A DNA stretch of 12,734 nucleotides from Faecalimonas sp. (GCA_020024645.1 JAHHTN010000063.1:1-12734), one strand, 5' to 3'. Positions 5,319-11,762 are shown, counted from the stretch's first letter. Notes: a model not told the origin generated them from the sequence alone. Translations and numbers: made by a program.

Positions 5319-5813
5319 TTGCTAGTGGCTGCAATCCCAACAATGAAGTCCTTAGATGGTGTAAATAAGAAAAATGATGTAAAAAATCATGCTTCTGAAG
5401 CACCTGAAAAAAATGTAGAAGCAGCACCGGAGAAGATTGATTTCTCCAATGTAAAGATTGAACCAATCTTTGAGGAAATGGTTGATTTTGACACATTTGC
5501 AAAGTCTGATTTCCGTGCAGTTAAGATTTTGGCTTGCGAGGAAGTACCGAAGTCAAAGAAGCTTCTTAAGTTCACTTTGGACGACGGCGAACGCAAAGAC
5601 CGTGTGATTTTAAGCGGTATTCACGAGTATTACGAGCCGGAAGAACTGGTTGGAAAGACTTGTATCGCAATCGTAAATCTGCCGCCGAGAAAGATGATGG
5701 GTATCGACTCCGAGGGTATGCTGATTTCAGCAGTACACGAAGAAGACGGTCGTGAAGGACTCAATCTTCTTATGGTTGATAACCACATTCCGGCAGGTGC
5801 AAAGCTCTACTAA
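5319..5813 (+). CDS. metG: C-terminal tRNA-binding domain of methionyl-tRNA synthetase, 5'-truncated metG
   Basis: The encoded 164 residues match the end of a bacterial MetRS. Residues about 1-55 are a low-complexity acidic/basic linker (for example APEKNVEAAPEKIDFSNVKI). Residues about 58-164 are the EMAP/OB-fold tRNA-binding domain: FDTFAKSDFRAVKILACEEV, SKKLLKFTLDDG, VILSGI, EELVGKTCIAIVNLPPRKMM, and the terminal SEGMLISA...IPAGAKLY. The catalytic Rossmann domain (HIGH, KMSKS) is absent. An in-frame TAA at 5304-5306 blocks extension, and no good ribosome binding site precedes TTG 5319 or ATG 5343. It therefore looks like a 3' fragment cut off by the integrative element upstream, whose int ends 161 bp earlier. 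Base composition is richer in GC than the element. Alternatively it is a free-standing beta-subunit-like gene. Expression is uncertain. Confidence 0.83.
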   Translation: MLVAAIPTMKSLDGVNKKNDVKNHASEAPEKNVEAAPEKIDFSNVKIEPIFEEMVDFDTFAKSDFRAVKILACEEVPKSKKLLKFTLDDGERKDRVILSGIHEYYEPEELVGKTCIAIVNLPPRKMMGIDSEGMLISAVHEEDGREGLNLLMVDNHIPAGAKLY

Positions 5814-5814
5814 G

Positions 5815-5914
5815 ATGATGTAAAGATGTACCGTTTTACCAAATAGACGGGACGTACTTCATTTGATAAAAAACTAAAAAAACAGCGATTTACATCAAAC
5901 TTACATCATTTGAT
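5815..5914 (+). repeat. inverted and direct repeats downstream of metG
   Basis: ATGATGTAA (5815-5823) and TTACATCAT (5901-5909) are a perfect 9-bp inverted repeat, with a second TTACATC at 5890-5896. CATTTGAT is repeated directly at 5860-5867 and 5907-5914. The A-rich intervening DNA has no gene. It may be a long hairpin or a trace of an old insertion; function unknown. Confidence 0.4.
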
Positions 5915-5962
5915 GCAGAAATCGGTGCAAGCAAGAAAAAATCGCATAATTAGTGCAAAGAG

Positions 5963-5992
5963 TGGGCAATTCCAATCGGGATTGCCCATTTT
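5963..5992 (+). terminator. Rho-independent terminator of metG
   Basis: TGGGCAATTCC (5963-5973) pairs with GGGATTGCCCA (5978-5988) across an AATC loop, 11 pairs with one G-U, followed by TTTT. It lies about 150 bp after the metG stop and before the MerR promoter, so it separates these genes. Confidence 0.8.
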
Positions 5993-6048
5993 CTGATGGA
6001 CAGAAATGTAAATCGGGAATTTGTACAGAATATTTTTTGAAAAAACTG

Positions 6049-6079
6049 TTGACTCCTACGTTGCGTAATAGTTTAGAGT
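6049..6079 (+). promoter_or_regulatory. MerR-type promoter with 19-bp spacer and central palindrome
   Basis: TTGACT (6049-6054) and TAGAGT (6074-6079) are 19 bases apart, longer than the 17 of ordinary promoters and characteristic of promoters that MerR proteins activate by DNA distortion. Between them TACG-TTG-CGTA (6057-6067) is a perfect inverted repeat centred in the spacer. This is the likely self-regulatory site of the gene starting at 6106. Confidence 0.7.
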
Positions 6080-6105
6080 ATATTTATCGAGAGGAGGAAA
6101 TGATG

Positions 6106-6846
6106 ATGATGACAGTGAATGAAGTGAGTAAGCTTGCCGGAGTGAGTATACGCACTCTACAATATTATGACAAGATTGGTCTTTTACATCCGACGGGATA
6201 CACCGATGCAGGTTACAGATTGTATGACGATGCAGATTTGGAACGCCTTCAACATATTCTGCTGTTTCGAGAATTGGAGTTCCCTCTTAAAGACATTAAG
6301 ATAATTGTTAATAGTCCTGATTTTGACAGAAGCAAAGCTTTAGAACAACAAATAGAGCTACTTAGGCTTAAAAAGGAACATATTGAGAACTTAATGAACT
6401 TTGCTCTTGGAATAAAATTATTAGGAGTGAAACACATGGATTTTAAGGCTTTTGATAGAAGTAAATTAGATGAATATTGCAGACAAGCAAAGGAATTATA
6501 CGGTAATACACCAGAATACAAGGAGATGGAAGAAAAGCAAAAGAATCGAACTGAGGAAGATGAGAAAATCCTAGCAGATAGATTTATGCTTTTTTTTAAA
6601 GAAGCCGGAGAGATGAAGAATATGAATCCAGCATCTGATGATGCACAGAATCTTGTAAGAAGAATACAGGATTATATTACTCAAAATTTATATACTTGTA
6701 CAAATAAGATTTTGCGTGGATTAGGAAAAATGTATTCAGGAGGTGGAGATTTTACAACAAATATTGATGCATATGGTGGAAAAGGTACAGCAATCTTTGT
6801 AGCAGATGCAATAGAGAAATATTGTGATAATGCAGAGAAGAATTGA
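6106..6846 (+). CDS. MerR-family transcriptional activator with TipAS effector domain
   Basis: A 246-residue regulator. Residues about 1-70 are a MerR winged helix-turn-helix: TVNEVSKLAGVSIRTLQYYD, KIGLLHPTGYTDAGYRLYDD. Residues 70-110 form a dimerisation helix. Residues about 120-246 are a TipAS-type antibiotic-binding domain (YCRQAKELYGNTPEYKEMEE, then ILADRFMLFFKEAGEMKN, ending VADAIEKYCDNAEKN). In the TipAL/Mta group this domain senses thiopeptides or other lipophilic compounds and activates multidrug defence genes. Four successive ATGs (6100, 6103, 6106, 6109) follow AGGAGG at 6092-6097; 6106 gives the best 8-nt spacing. The gene has its own MerR-type promoter and a terminator after it, so it is monocistronic and probably autoregulated. 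No efflux gene is adjacent in the window; the inducer is unknown. Confidence 0.92.
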   Translation: MMTVNEVSKLAGVSIRTLQYYDKIGLLHPTGYTDAGYRLYDDADLERLQHILLFRELEFPLKDIKIIVNSPDFDRSKALEQQIELLRLKKEHIENLMNFALGIKLLGVKHMDFKAFDRSKLDEYCRQAKELYGNTPEYKEMEEKQKNRTEEDEKILADRFMLFFKEAGEMKNMNPASDDAQNLVRRIQDYITQNLYTCTNKILRGLGKMYSGGGDFTTNIDAYGGKGTAIFVADAIEKYCDNAEKN

Positions 6847-6891
6847 ATTTTTATCTATGTAATGTCCACGACAAATCCAGTTTTTTAACCT

Positions 6892-6934
6892 GCCCTTTGA
6901 GAGAGGAGAAAATCCTTTTCTCAAAGGGCTTTTT
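6892..6934 (+). terminator. Rho-independent terminator of the MerR gene
   Basis: GCCCTTTGAGA (6892-6902) pairs perfectly with TCTCAAAGGGC (6919-6929); the loop holds an extra GGA/TCC pair, and TTTTT follows at 6930-6934. It is a strong terminator and isolates the MerR gene from the zinc-ribbon gene. Confidence 0.9.
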
Positions 6935-7009
6935 CTATTTATACGGATATTCGCAAACTACAAGATAAAGCTAAAACTTCATATACTCTAAGCATAAGGA
7001 GGTTGAGGT

Positions 7010-8401
7010 TTGGCTATGAATAACAGTTTAACAGAAGTACACTCGGAGCTTGTTTCGGAGTGGTCAGAGAAGAATTTACCACTTACACCTGATGACATTA
7101 CCTTTGGTTCAAATAAAAAAGTATGGTGGAAAGGTACTTGCGGTCACGAATGGCAGACAAGCGTTAAGGCTCGTTCTAATGGAGAAAAATGCCCGATATG
7201 TTCCGGTGCGAGAGTGATTGCAGGTATTAACGATTTGGCAACATTAGAGCCGCTACTGGTAAAGCAGTGGTCGAAAAAGAATAAGATAAAACCGACAGAG
7301 GTTTCTACTGGCTCTCATAAGAAAGTGATTTGGAGATGCGAGAAAGGACATGAGTGGGAAGCTGCCGTTAAGAGTAGAACAATAAATAAAACAGGTTGCC
7401 CGTATTGCTCTCATAATAAAGTGTTGGCAGGATTTAATGACCTTGCAACACTTCTGCCGGATATAGCAGCCGAGTGGTCGGAGAGAAATTATCCGTTACT
7501 TCCAACTCAGGTTACGGTCTTTGCCAATCGTAAGGCTTGGTGGAAGTGTAAGGATTGCGGCAGAGAGTGGAACACTCTTATTTCTACCCGTTCCGGTGGC
7601 AGTAAATGCCCGTATTGCAGTGGGTACATATTCCTGAAAGGGTTTAACGATTTGCAGACAACACACCCTGAAATTGCTTCTGAATGGTCGGAGAAGAACT
7701 TGCCGTTGAAACCTGATGAGGTAAATGCAAAGTCGAGGAAAAATGTCTGGTGGAAGTGCAGAAAATGCGGTAATGAGTGGAAATCGGTTATCAATGCTCG
7801 TGTGAAAGGAACGGTATGCCCCGTTTGTGCGGAGAGAGAAGTTCTTGCCGGATATAATGATTTGGCGACAACAGATAATCAGCTTCTTAGCGAGTGGGAT
7901 TATGAAAAGAATAAATTGAAGCCGACAGAAGTATCACGAACTTCAGCAAAGAGAGCTTGGTGGAAATGCAGGCACGCTCATTCGTGGAGTATGAAGATAA
8001 ATGAAAGAGCGATATTGAATAAAGGCTGTCGAATTTGTGAGCAAGAGTATTTATCTGTATTTCCTGCTTTGGCGGTCAGCTATTATTCTAATAGGAAAGG
8101 CTTGAAAGCAGAACTTGGTTCTGACCGATTACTTGGAGTTCCGCTTGAAACATACATACCTTCAGAAAAATTGGTTATTGAGTCCGGAAGTGCCGACGAG
8201 AATATAGAAATAATGAAAGCGTATATGTGTAAGCAAAGGGGGATAAGGCTGATTAAGCTTCCGATGAAAGGTAGTGAACTGGATTATGCCGACAGCTTAA
8301 AAAGAACTTTTCAGAGCGTACATATATTTATTTCTTCCGATACCGAGGAAGATGTGGAGATAATCAAAAATACATTTGAAAGATGGAGGGACAGCCAATG
8401 A
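7010..8401 (+). CDS. five-repeat zinc-ribbon (DUF4379-like) protein with nuclease-like C-terminal domain
   Basis: A 463-residue protein built from five units of about 70 residues. Each carries a leucine/EWS..KN..L.P..V core, a WW(K/R)C..GH.W segment, and CP.C, followed by (L/I)AG.NDLAT. Zinc-ligand pairs lie near C44/C61-C64, C110/C130-C133, C180-C183/C200-C203, C250-C253/C270-C273 and C320/C340-C343. Residues about 350-463 differ: LGVPLETYIPSEKLVIESGS, then CKQRGIRLIKLP, resembling the end of Vsr-type PD-(D/E)xK nucleases but with E380 where D is usual and IESGS in place of IEYDG. TTG 7010 has AAGGAGG 7 nt upstream; ATG 7016 (GAGG 7 nt upstream) is an alternative. Its stop overlaps the next start (ATGA). 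DNA binding is likely; the reaction and biological role are not known to me. Confidence 0.85.
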   Translation: MAMNNSLTEVHSELVSEWSEKNLPLTPDDITFGSNKKVWWKGTCGHEWQTSVKARSNGEKCPICSGARVIAGINDLATLEPLLVKQWSKKNKIKPTEVSTGSHKKVIWRCEKGHEWEAAVKSRTINKTGCPYCSHNKVLAGFNDLATLLPDIAAEWSERNYPLLPTQVTVFANRKAWWKCKDCGREWNTLISTRSGGSKCPYCSGYIFLKGFNDLQTTHPEIASEWSEKNLPLKPDEVNAKSRKNVWWKCRKCGNEWKSVINARVKGTVCPVCAEREVLAGYNDLATTDNQLLSEWDYEKNKLKPTEVSRTSAKRAWWKCRHAHSWSMKINERAILNKGCRICEQEYLSVFPALAVSYYSNRKGLKAELGSDRLLGVPLETYIPSEKLVIESGSADENIEIMKAYMCKQRGIRLIKLPMKGSELDYADSLKRTFQSVHIFISSDTEEDVEIIKNTFERWRDSQ

Positions 8402-8577
8402 GAGAGAAAACCTATCATATATACTTAAATGAAGAAGAACGAAGCCGAGTGATACAATCACTTATCGAACTGAAAAACAATTTAGCAGTTCAGGGACGAT
8501 ACACCGACGCAGTAGATGATGTCATCTGTAAAGTGCTTGGAGCAAAGAAAAAGAAATTGAAAATTGAATATATTTAG
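8398..8577 (+). CDS. small conserved mobile-element protein, 59 aa, function unknown
   Basis: MREKTYHIYLNEEERSRVIQ opens a mostly helical, basic protein ending in a lysine run. I recognise the pattern (YLNEEE...VI.SLI.LKN.L..QGRYTD.VDDV..KV) as a short protein common in conjugative and other mobile elements of Clostridia, but no function is known to me. The start at 8398 follows GGAGGG at 7-nt spacing; an earlier in-frame ATG at 8383 lies inside the upstream gene and has no such site. It overlaps the stop of the zinc-ribbon gene (ATGA), so the two are translationally coupled, and a strong terminator follows. A strand-helix pattern could make it an RHH-like or antitoxin-like protein, which is speculation. 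Confidence 0.75.
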   Translation: MREKTYHIYLNEEERSRVIQSLIELKNNLAVQGRYTDAVDDVICKVLGAKKKKLKIEYI

Positions 8578-8588
8578 AACGTGTTTTG

Positions 8589-8624
8589 CCGTCTGTTTCC
8601 TAACCGGAGCAGGCGGTTTTTTTT
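8589..8624 (+). terminator. Rho-independent terminator after the zinc-ribbon operon
   Basis: CCGTCTG (8589-8595) pairs with CAGGCGG (8610-8616, one G-U), followed by eight T at 8617-8624. It ends the two-gene unit and separates it from the toxin gene. Confidence 0.9.
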
Positions 8625-8685
8625 GTTTCAAAAAATTTTTTTGAAAAATTTTCGGAAAAGTAGCGATTTTGGGTGTGCATTTCAG

Positions 8686-8713
8686 ACCCCTTTGTCCAAA
8701 TGAGTGAAGGGGT
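8686..8713 (+). repeat. stem-loop in the 194-bp gap before the toxin gene
   Basis: ACCCCTT (8686-8692) pairs perfectly with AAGGGGT (8707-8713) around a 14-base loop; AATGA (8699-8703) and TCATT (8718-8722) offer an alternative, overlapping stem. There is no T-run. This could be a regulatory site for the toxin/xis operon or a transfer-origin-like structure; nothing in the sequence decides. Confidence 0.4.
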
Positions 8714-8771
8714 TATTTCATTCCGGATACGAATGACACTTTAAAAATTAGATTCTTGTGAGGTTATATAT

Positions 8772-9338
8772 ATGAAAGAAAAAATGATTTGTCGTGGGGA
8801 TTTATTCTACTATGACTTTGGAGATAACAGTGGTTCAGTACAAAGCGGAGAGCGTCCGGTACTTGTTGTTCAGGCAGACGATTATAACCAGAACGCTCCA
8901 ACGATTATTGTTGCGGCGGTTACAAGTGTAATCAAGAAAAGATATTTGCCATCACACATTATTCTCGGCGAGGAGTTTGGGCTGAAGAAACCGTCAATGG
9001 TTCTTTTGGAGCAGATACGGACAGTTAATAGAGAGGATTTACGTGAATACATAGGTACGGTAGATGATGATAAACTTTTCAGGCAGATAAACGCAACTTT
9101 GAAAAAGACTTTTGGACTTTGGGTTTACAAGCCGGAGGGGAAAGAAAATATTCGCTGCCTATGCCAGAAGTGCCTGAATGATTACATTCACAATCCAGAC
9201 TATATTGTAAGGCGACTTGACCCGTTCGCAAAGAGAAAAGACAGATGTGATAAGTGCGATGGGTATGGTTGGGATTATGTTGTTACTGATAGGTATTATT
9301 CAAAGAAAGAAAAGAGGGGGAGCAATGACAGAAAATAA
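8772..9338 (+). CDS. MazF/PemK-family toxin with C-terminal zinc-binding tail
   Basis: Residues about 5-118 are a MazF/PemK endoribonuclease: CRGDLFYYDFGDNSGSVQSG, R28-PVLVVQ, T51 in AAVTS, the GLKKPS segment and LLEQIRTVNR. R28 and T51 occupy the positions of the catalytic R25/T48 pair of Bacillus MazF, so it should be active against RNA. Residues 120-188 are an added tail with C129, C131, C134, C159 and C162 (CDKCDGYGWDYVV), probably binding zinc. The tail is longer than in typical MazF (about 115 residues). ATG 8772 has GAGG 8 nt upstream. Its 3' end overlaps the first xis gene by 14 bases. No obvious MazE or RHH antitoxin is adjacent, unless the 59-aa protein at 8398 serves, which is separated by a terminator. 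Confidence 0.9.
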   Translation: MKEKMICRGDLFYYDFGDNSGSVQSGERPVLVVQADDYNQNAPTIIVAAVTSVIKKRYLPSHIILGEEFGLKKPSMVLLEQIRTVNREDLREYIGTVDDDKLFRQINATLKKTFGLWVYKPEGKENIRCLCQKCLNDYIHNPDYIVRRLDPFAKRKDRCDKCDGYGWDYVVTDRYYSKKEKRGSNDRK

Positions 9339-9531
9339 AATCATTATTCCTATCTGGGAAAAGTCAAATCTTACAGTAGAAGAAGCCGCAGCTTATTGTG
9401 GTATTGGTTCAAGAAAATTGAGAGAACTGTCCGACTCTGAGTTTTGCCCTTTTGTTCTTTGGAATGGAAGTAAGCGACTAATTAAGAGAAGAAAACTGGA
9501 CGAATATCTTGATAATGCGTATTCGATATAA
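9325..9531 (+). CDS. xis: Tn916 Xis-like excisionase, first of three
   Basis: A 68-residue winged-helix protein: IPIWEKSNLTVEEAAAYCGI, GSRKLRELSDSEFCPFVLWN, GSKRLIKRRKLDEYLDN. The order wing, helix-turn-helix and basic tail is the Tn916 Xis pattern. A longer in-frame reading from 9217 lies inside the toxin gene; the ATG at 9325 with GGGGGAG upstream is the likely start. It overlaps the toxin end by 14 bases, so the toxin and the excisionase are translationally linked. It would bind near the element ends and steer the integrase at 10120 towards excision. It shares clear similarity with the next two small genes. Confidence 0.85.
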   Translation: MTENKIIIPIWEKSNLTVEEAAAYCGIGSRKLRELSDSEFCPFVLWNGSKRLIKRRKLDEYLDNAYSI

Positions 9532-9544
9532 CTGATTTGTAAAG

Positions 9545-9567
9545 TGTGCGATGAGTCAGTTCGCACA
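9545..9567 (+). repeat. perfect hairpin between xis genes
   Basis: TGTGCGA (9545-9551) and TCGCACA (9561-9567) form a 7-bp inverted repeat with a 9-base loop. Just after it GCCC/GGGC (9572-9575 / 9599-9602) encloses ATAG/CTAT. No T-run follows the first stem directly. These occupy the 98-bp gap between the first and second xis genes and may be regulator sites or an attenuator. Confidence 0.4.
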
Positions 9568-9629
9568 ATAGGCCCATAGCTATTTTTGAACTATCATAAG
9601 GGCAGAAAAAACAAGGAGGTGCTTCCGTA

Positions 9630-9857
9630 ATGGCAGATACAGAAAAGATTATCCGAAAAAAATATGATGTGCCGATATGGCATAAGTCTAATTTGACGAT
9701 TGATGAAGCGGTTGAATATTCTGGCATAGGCAGAGAAAGACTGAGGAAACTGACAAGCCGAGAAGATTGCCCGTTTGTTCTTCATATAGGAAATCGTCGA
9801 ATGATTAAGAGGAGGATTTTTGATGAATACATTGAAAAACTTACTTTCCTTGAATGA
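9630..9857 (+). CDS. xis: Tn916 Xis-like excisionase, second of three
   Basis: A 75-residue paralogue of the gene at 9325: VPIWHKSNLTIDEAVEYSGI, GRERLRKLTSREDCPFVLHI, GNRRMIKRRIFDEYIEK. The conserved core is about 50 residues with matching spacing, including the invariant CPFVL and the basic IKRR. AAGGAGGT at 9613-9620 precedes the ATG. The gene overlaps the third copy by 35 bases. Copies differ enough that they are not recent duplicates, so they may have separate roles or be retained as heteromeric partners. Confidence 0.85.
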   Translation: MADTEKIIRKKYDVPIWHKSNLTIDEAVEYSGIGRERLRKLTSREDCPFVLHIGNRRMIKRRIFDEYIEKLTFLE

Positions 9858-10104
9858 TGATGAACGTTTACTTGCCGAAGTAAGAGCATATCAGGAAAAG
9901 CTCATTAACAATGTTGAAGAACCGATATGGGAAAGAAAGTGGCTGACAATCGAAGAAGCCGCAGCATATTCAGGCATAGGCAGGACGAAGTTGCGTGAGT
10001 TGTCTAATCAAGCAGGTTGTCCCTTTGCAATATGGATGGGAAATAAAATTCATATTATAAGGGAACGGTTTGATAAATACATTGAGAAGCAATTCAGAAT
10101 TTAA
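9823..10104 (+). CDS. xis: Tn916 Xis-like excisionase, third of three, with N-terminal extension
   Basis: A 93-residue protein. Residues about 1-33 are an extra helical, acidic segment (NLLSLNDDERLLAEVRAYQE) absent from the other two. Residues 34-93 repeat the Xis core: EPIWERKWLTIEEAAAYSGI, GRTKLRELSNQAGCPFAIWM, GNKIHIIRERFDKYIEK. The ATG at 9823 follows GGAGG at 7 nt. The integrase start lies 15 bp after its stop, the usual xis-int arrangement, so this copy is the most likely cognate excisionase of that integrase. The basic IKRR of the other copies is changed to IIRER here. Confidence 0.86.
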   Translation: MNTLKNLLSLNDDERLLAEVRAYQEKLINNVEEPIWERKWLTIEEAAAYSGIGRTKLRELSNQAGCPFAIWMGNKIHIIRERFDKYIEKQFRI

Positions 10105-10119
10105 GGAGGAATGAAAAAG

Positions 10120-11349
10120 ATGGCTACAAAGAGAAAAGATAAGGCAAGGGTTGTTTTGAGAACTGGAGAGGTTCAGAGAAAAGACGGTACATATCAGTTT
10201 AGCTGGATGGACAGTCAGATGAAAAGGCGTTTTGTTTACGCAAGAACCTTAGATGATTTGCGAGAAAAAGAAAAGTATATTCAGAAGGACAAATGTGACG
10301 GTATCAAGACGGAAGCTCGTTATACTACTCTCGATGAATTGTTCGCACTTTGGATTACGCTAAAGAGAGGTCTAAAGAACAATACATTCGAGAATTACAA
10401 ATATATGTACAATACATTTGTGAAGCCTGTGATTGGGAGCAGAAAAATCACTACTCTGAAAAAATCGGATATAAAGAAGTATTACAATTACCTTGCCGAT
10501 GAAAGAAACCTGAAGGCTTCTACGATTGATAATATCCATACTGTTCTGCATCAGGTTTTGCAGATTGCGGTAGATGATGATTTCATCAGAAACAATCCAT
10601 CAGACAAGGTGTTGAGGGAACTTAAAAAATCACATTGCTTTCAGACAGAAAAACGAAGGGCTTTGACAAGACCGGAGCAGGAGTTGTTCTTGAATTATTT
10701 GAAAACGCACCCTGTATATGAACATTGGTATCCGGTATTTGCTGTTATGATAGGGACAGGAATTCGGGTAGGAGAAGTAACGGGATTAAGATGGTGTGAC
10801 ATTGACTTGGAAAGCGGAATAATTGATGTAAATCATACCCTTGTATATTATGATCATAGAACCGAGGGAAGTAAAAGCGGTTGCTACTTTAATGTGAATA
10901 CTACGAAAACTCCTGCAAGTATGAGCCAAGTTCCTATGCTCGACTTCGTAAGGGAAGCCTTTGAAATCGAAAAGCAGAAGCAGAAAGATTTGGGTATTCG
11001 CTGTGAAGTGACGATTGACGGATACACAGACTTCATTTTTATCAATCGTTTTGGTCAGGCACAGCACCAAGAGACACTTAACAAAGCAATACGCCGTATC
11101 ATCCGTGACTGCAATGATGAGCAGTTTTTGAATGATGATGAACCGAAGGTTTTGCTTCCACATTTTAGCTGCCATTCGCTTAGACATACATTTACAACAA
11201 GAATGTGCGAAGCGGGCATTAATATCAAGGTCATTCAGGATACGCTTGGACACACGGATATTTCAACTACGCTGAATATCTACGCAGATGTTACTGAGGA
11301 ACTAAAAACAGAGGAATTTAAGGGACTTGATAGTTACTTTAAATCATAA
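10120..11349 (+). CDS. int: Tn916-family tyrosine recombinase (integrase), second copy
   Basis: A 409-residue integrase, a divergent paralogue of the one at 3916. It has an N-terminal arm-binding region (GTYQFSWMDSQMKRRFVYAR), a core-binding domain at about 70-165, and a catalytic domain from about 180. All catalytic residues are present: R216 (GTGIRVGEVTG), K263, H352 and R355 (HSLRH), H378 (GHTDISTT) and Y388 (LNIYADV). The start at 10120 is chosen over 10111 because AAGGAGG ends only one base before the latter. A hairpin terminator lies shortly after the stop. No GTACGACA-type repeats are found after it, so its attachment site differs from that of the first integrase. It is intact and probably functional. 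Confidence 0.96.
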   Translation: MATKRKDKARVVLRTGEVQRKDGTYQFSWMDSQMKRRFVYARTLDDLREKEKYIQKDKCDGIKTEARYTTLDELFALWITLKRGLKNNTFENYKYMYNTFVKPVIGSRKITTLKKSDIKKYYNYLADERNLKASTIDNIHTVLHQVLQIAVDDDFIRNNPSDKVLRELKKSHCFQTEKRRALTRPEQELFLNYLKTHPVYEHWYPVFAVMIGTGIRVGEVTGLRWCDIDLESGIIDVNHTLVYYDHRTEGSKSGCYFNVNTTKTPASMSQVPMLDFVREAFEIEKQKQKDLGIRCEVTIDGYTDFIFINRFGQAQHQETLNKAIRRIIRDCNDEQFLNDDEPKVLLPHFSCHSLRHTFTTRMCEAGINIKVIQDTLGHTDISTTLNIYADVTEELKTEEFKGLDSYFKS

Positions 11350-11374
11350 AGTTAAATATTATATTAAGGAAAGG

Positions 11375-11404
11375 GAACATGCTGATTGTGGTATGTTCTT
11401 TTTT
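11375..11404 (+). terminator. Rho-independent terminator after the second int
   Basis: GAACAT (11375-11380) pairs with ATGTTC (11393-11398) across a 12-base loop, followed by TTTTTT at 11399-11404. It is 26 bp after the integrase stop codon. Confidence 0.75.
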
Positions 11405-11491
11405 ACGTTGAATGAAAAACAAGGAATAAATATTTTGTGGGGGGGAAGCTTACTGTAGAGAATGAATCAAGGAAATCTATAGAGGATTGGG

Positions 11492-11762
11492 TTAAAAGGG
11501 ATTAACGATTTAGCAATGCTGAAACAGGAATTGGTGGCTGAATAATCTGAGAAGAATTATTCTTTAGCGCCCAAACAGGTTACGGTGGTTGCAAATCTAA
11601 AGGTATGGTGGAAATGCAGTAAGTATGACCTATGAGTGTAATACTCTTATATCTATTCATTCAGGTGGGAATCAATATCCTTGTTGTAGCAGAGAGGTAG
11701 TAGTAGTAAAGGGAGTCAATGATTTTGCCACAACACATCTCTTGCCAGTCTGAAATTTTCTG
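11492..11762 (+). pseudogene. decayed zinc-ribbon repeat unit related to the gene at 7010
   Basis: Translating around one frameshift gives, in order, LKGINDLAML, VAE-stop-SEKNYSLAPK, QVTVVANLKVWWKC, then YECNTLISIHSGGNQYPCC and VKGVNDFATTH. This follows unit 3 of the zinc-ribbon protein at 7010 (LPTQVTVFANRKAWWKC, EWNTLISTRSGGSKCPYC, LKGFNDLQTTH). Damage seen: the EW codon pair has become GAA TAA (stop), there is a frameshift near 11627, and a zinc-ligand cysteine is missing. The DNA itself is similar over much of its length (for example CAGGTTACGGT in both). Homology fades near 11762 in a CTGAAATT stretch also present in the intact gene. It is a single unit only, so either a fragment of a longer ancestral gene or a partial duplicate. 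It cannot be translated as a whole. Confidence 0.8.

Larger units (their letters stand above)
7010..11404 (+). mobile_element. second mobile module: zinc-ribbon, MazF, xis x3, int
   Basis: All genes are on one strand, with overlapping toxin and xis genes and a terminal xis-int pair of Tn916 type, and with a less AT-rich composition than the DNA on either side. There is no conjugation machinery, so this is a small integrative module or the end of a larger element that has lost the rest. The limits are approximate: no terminal repeats or target-site duplication could be identified. Confidence 0.5.

Noticed and set aside
10786..11253. 155-residue minus-strand frame inside the second integrase
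   Set aside because: It lies entirely opposite the catalytic domain of int and has no start signal; a shadow frame.
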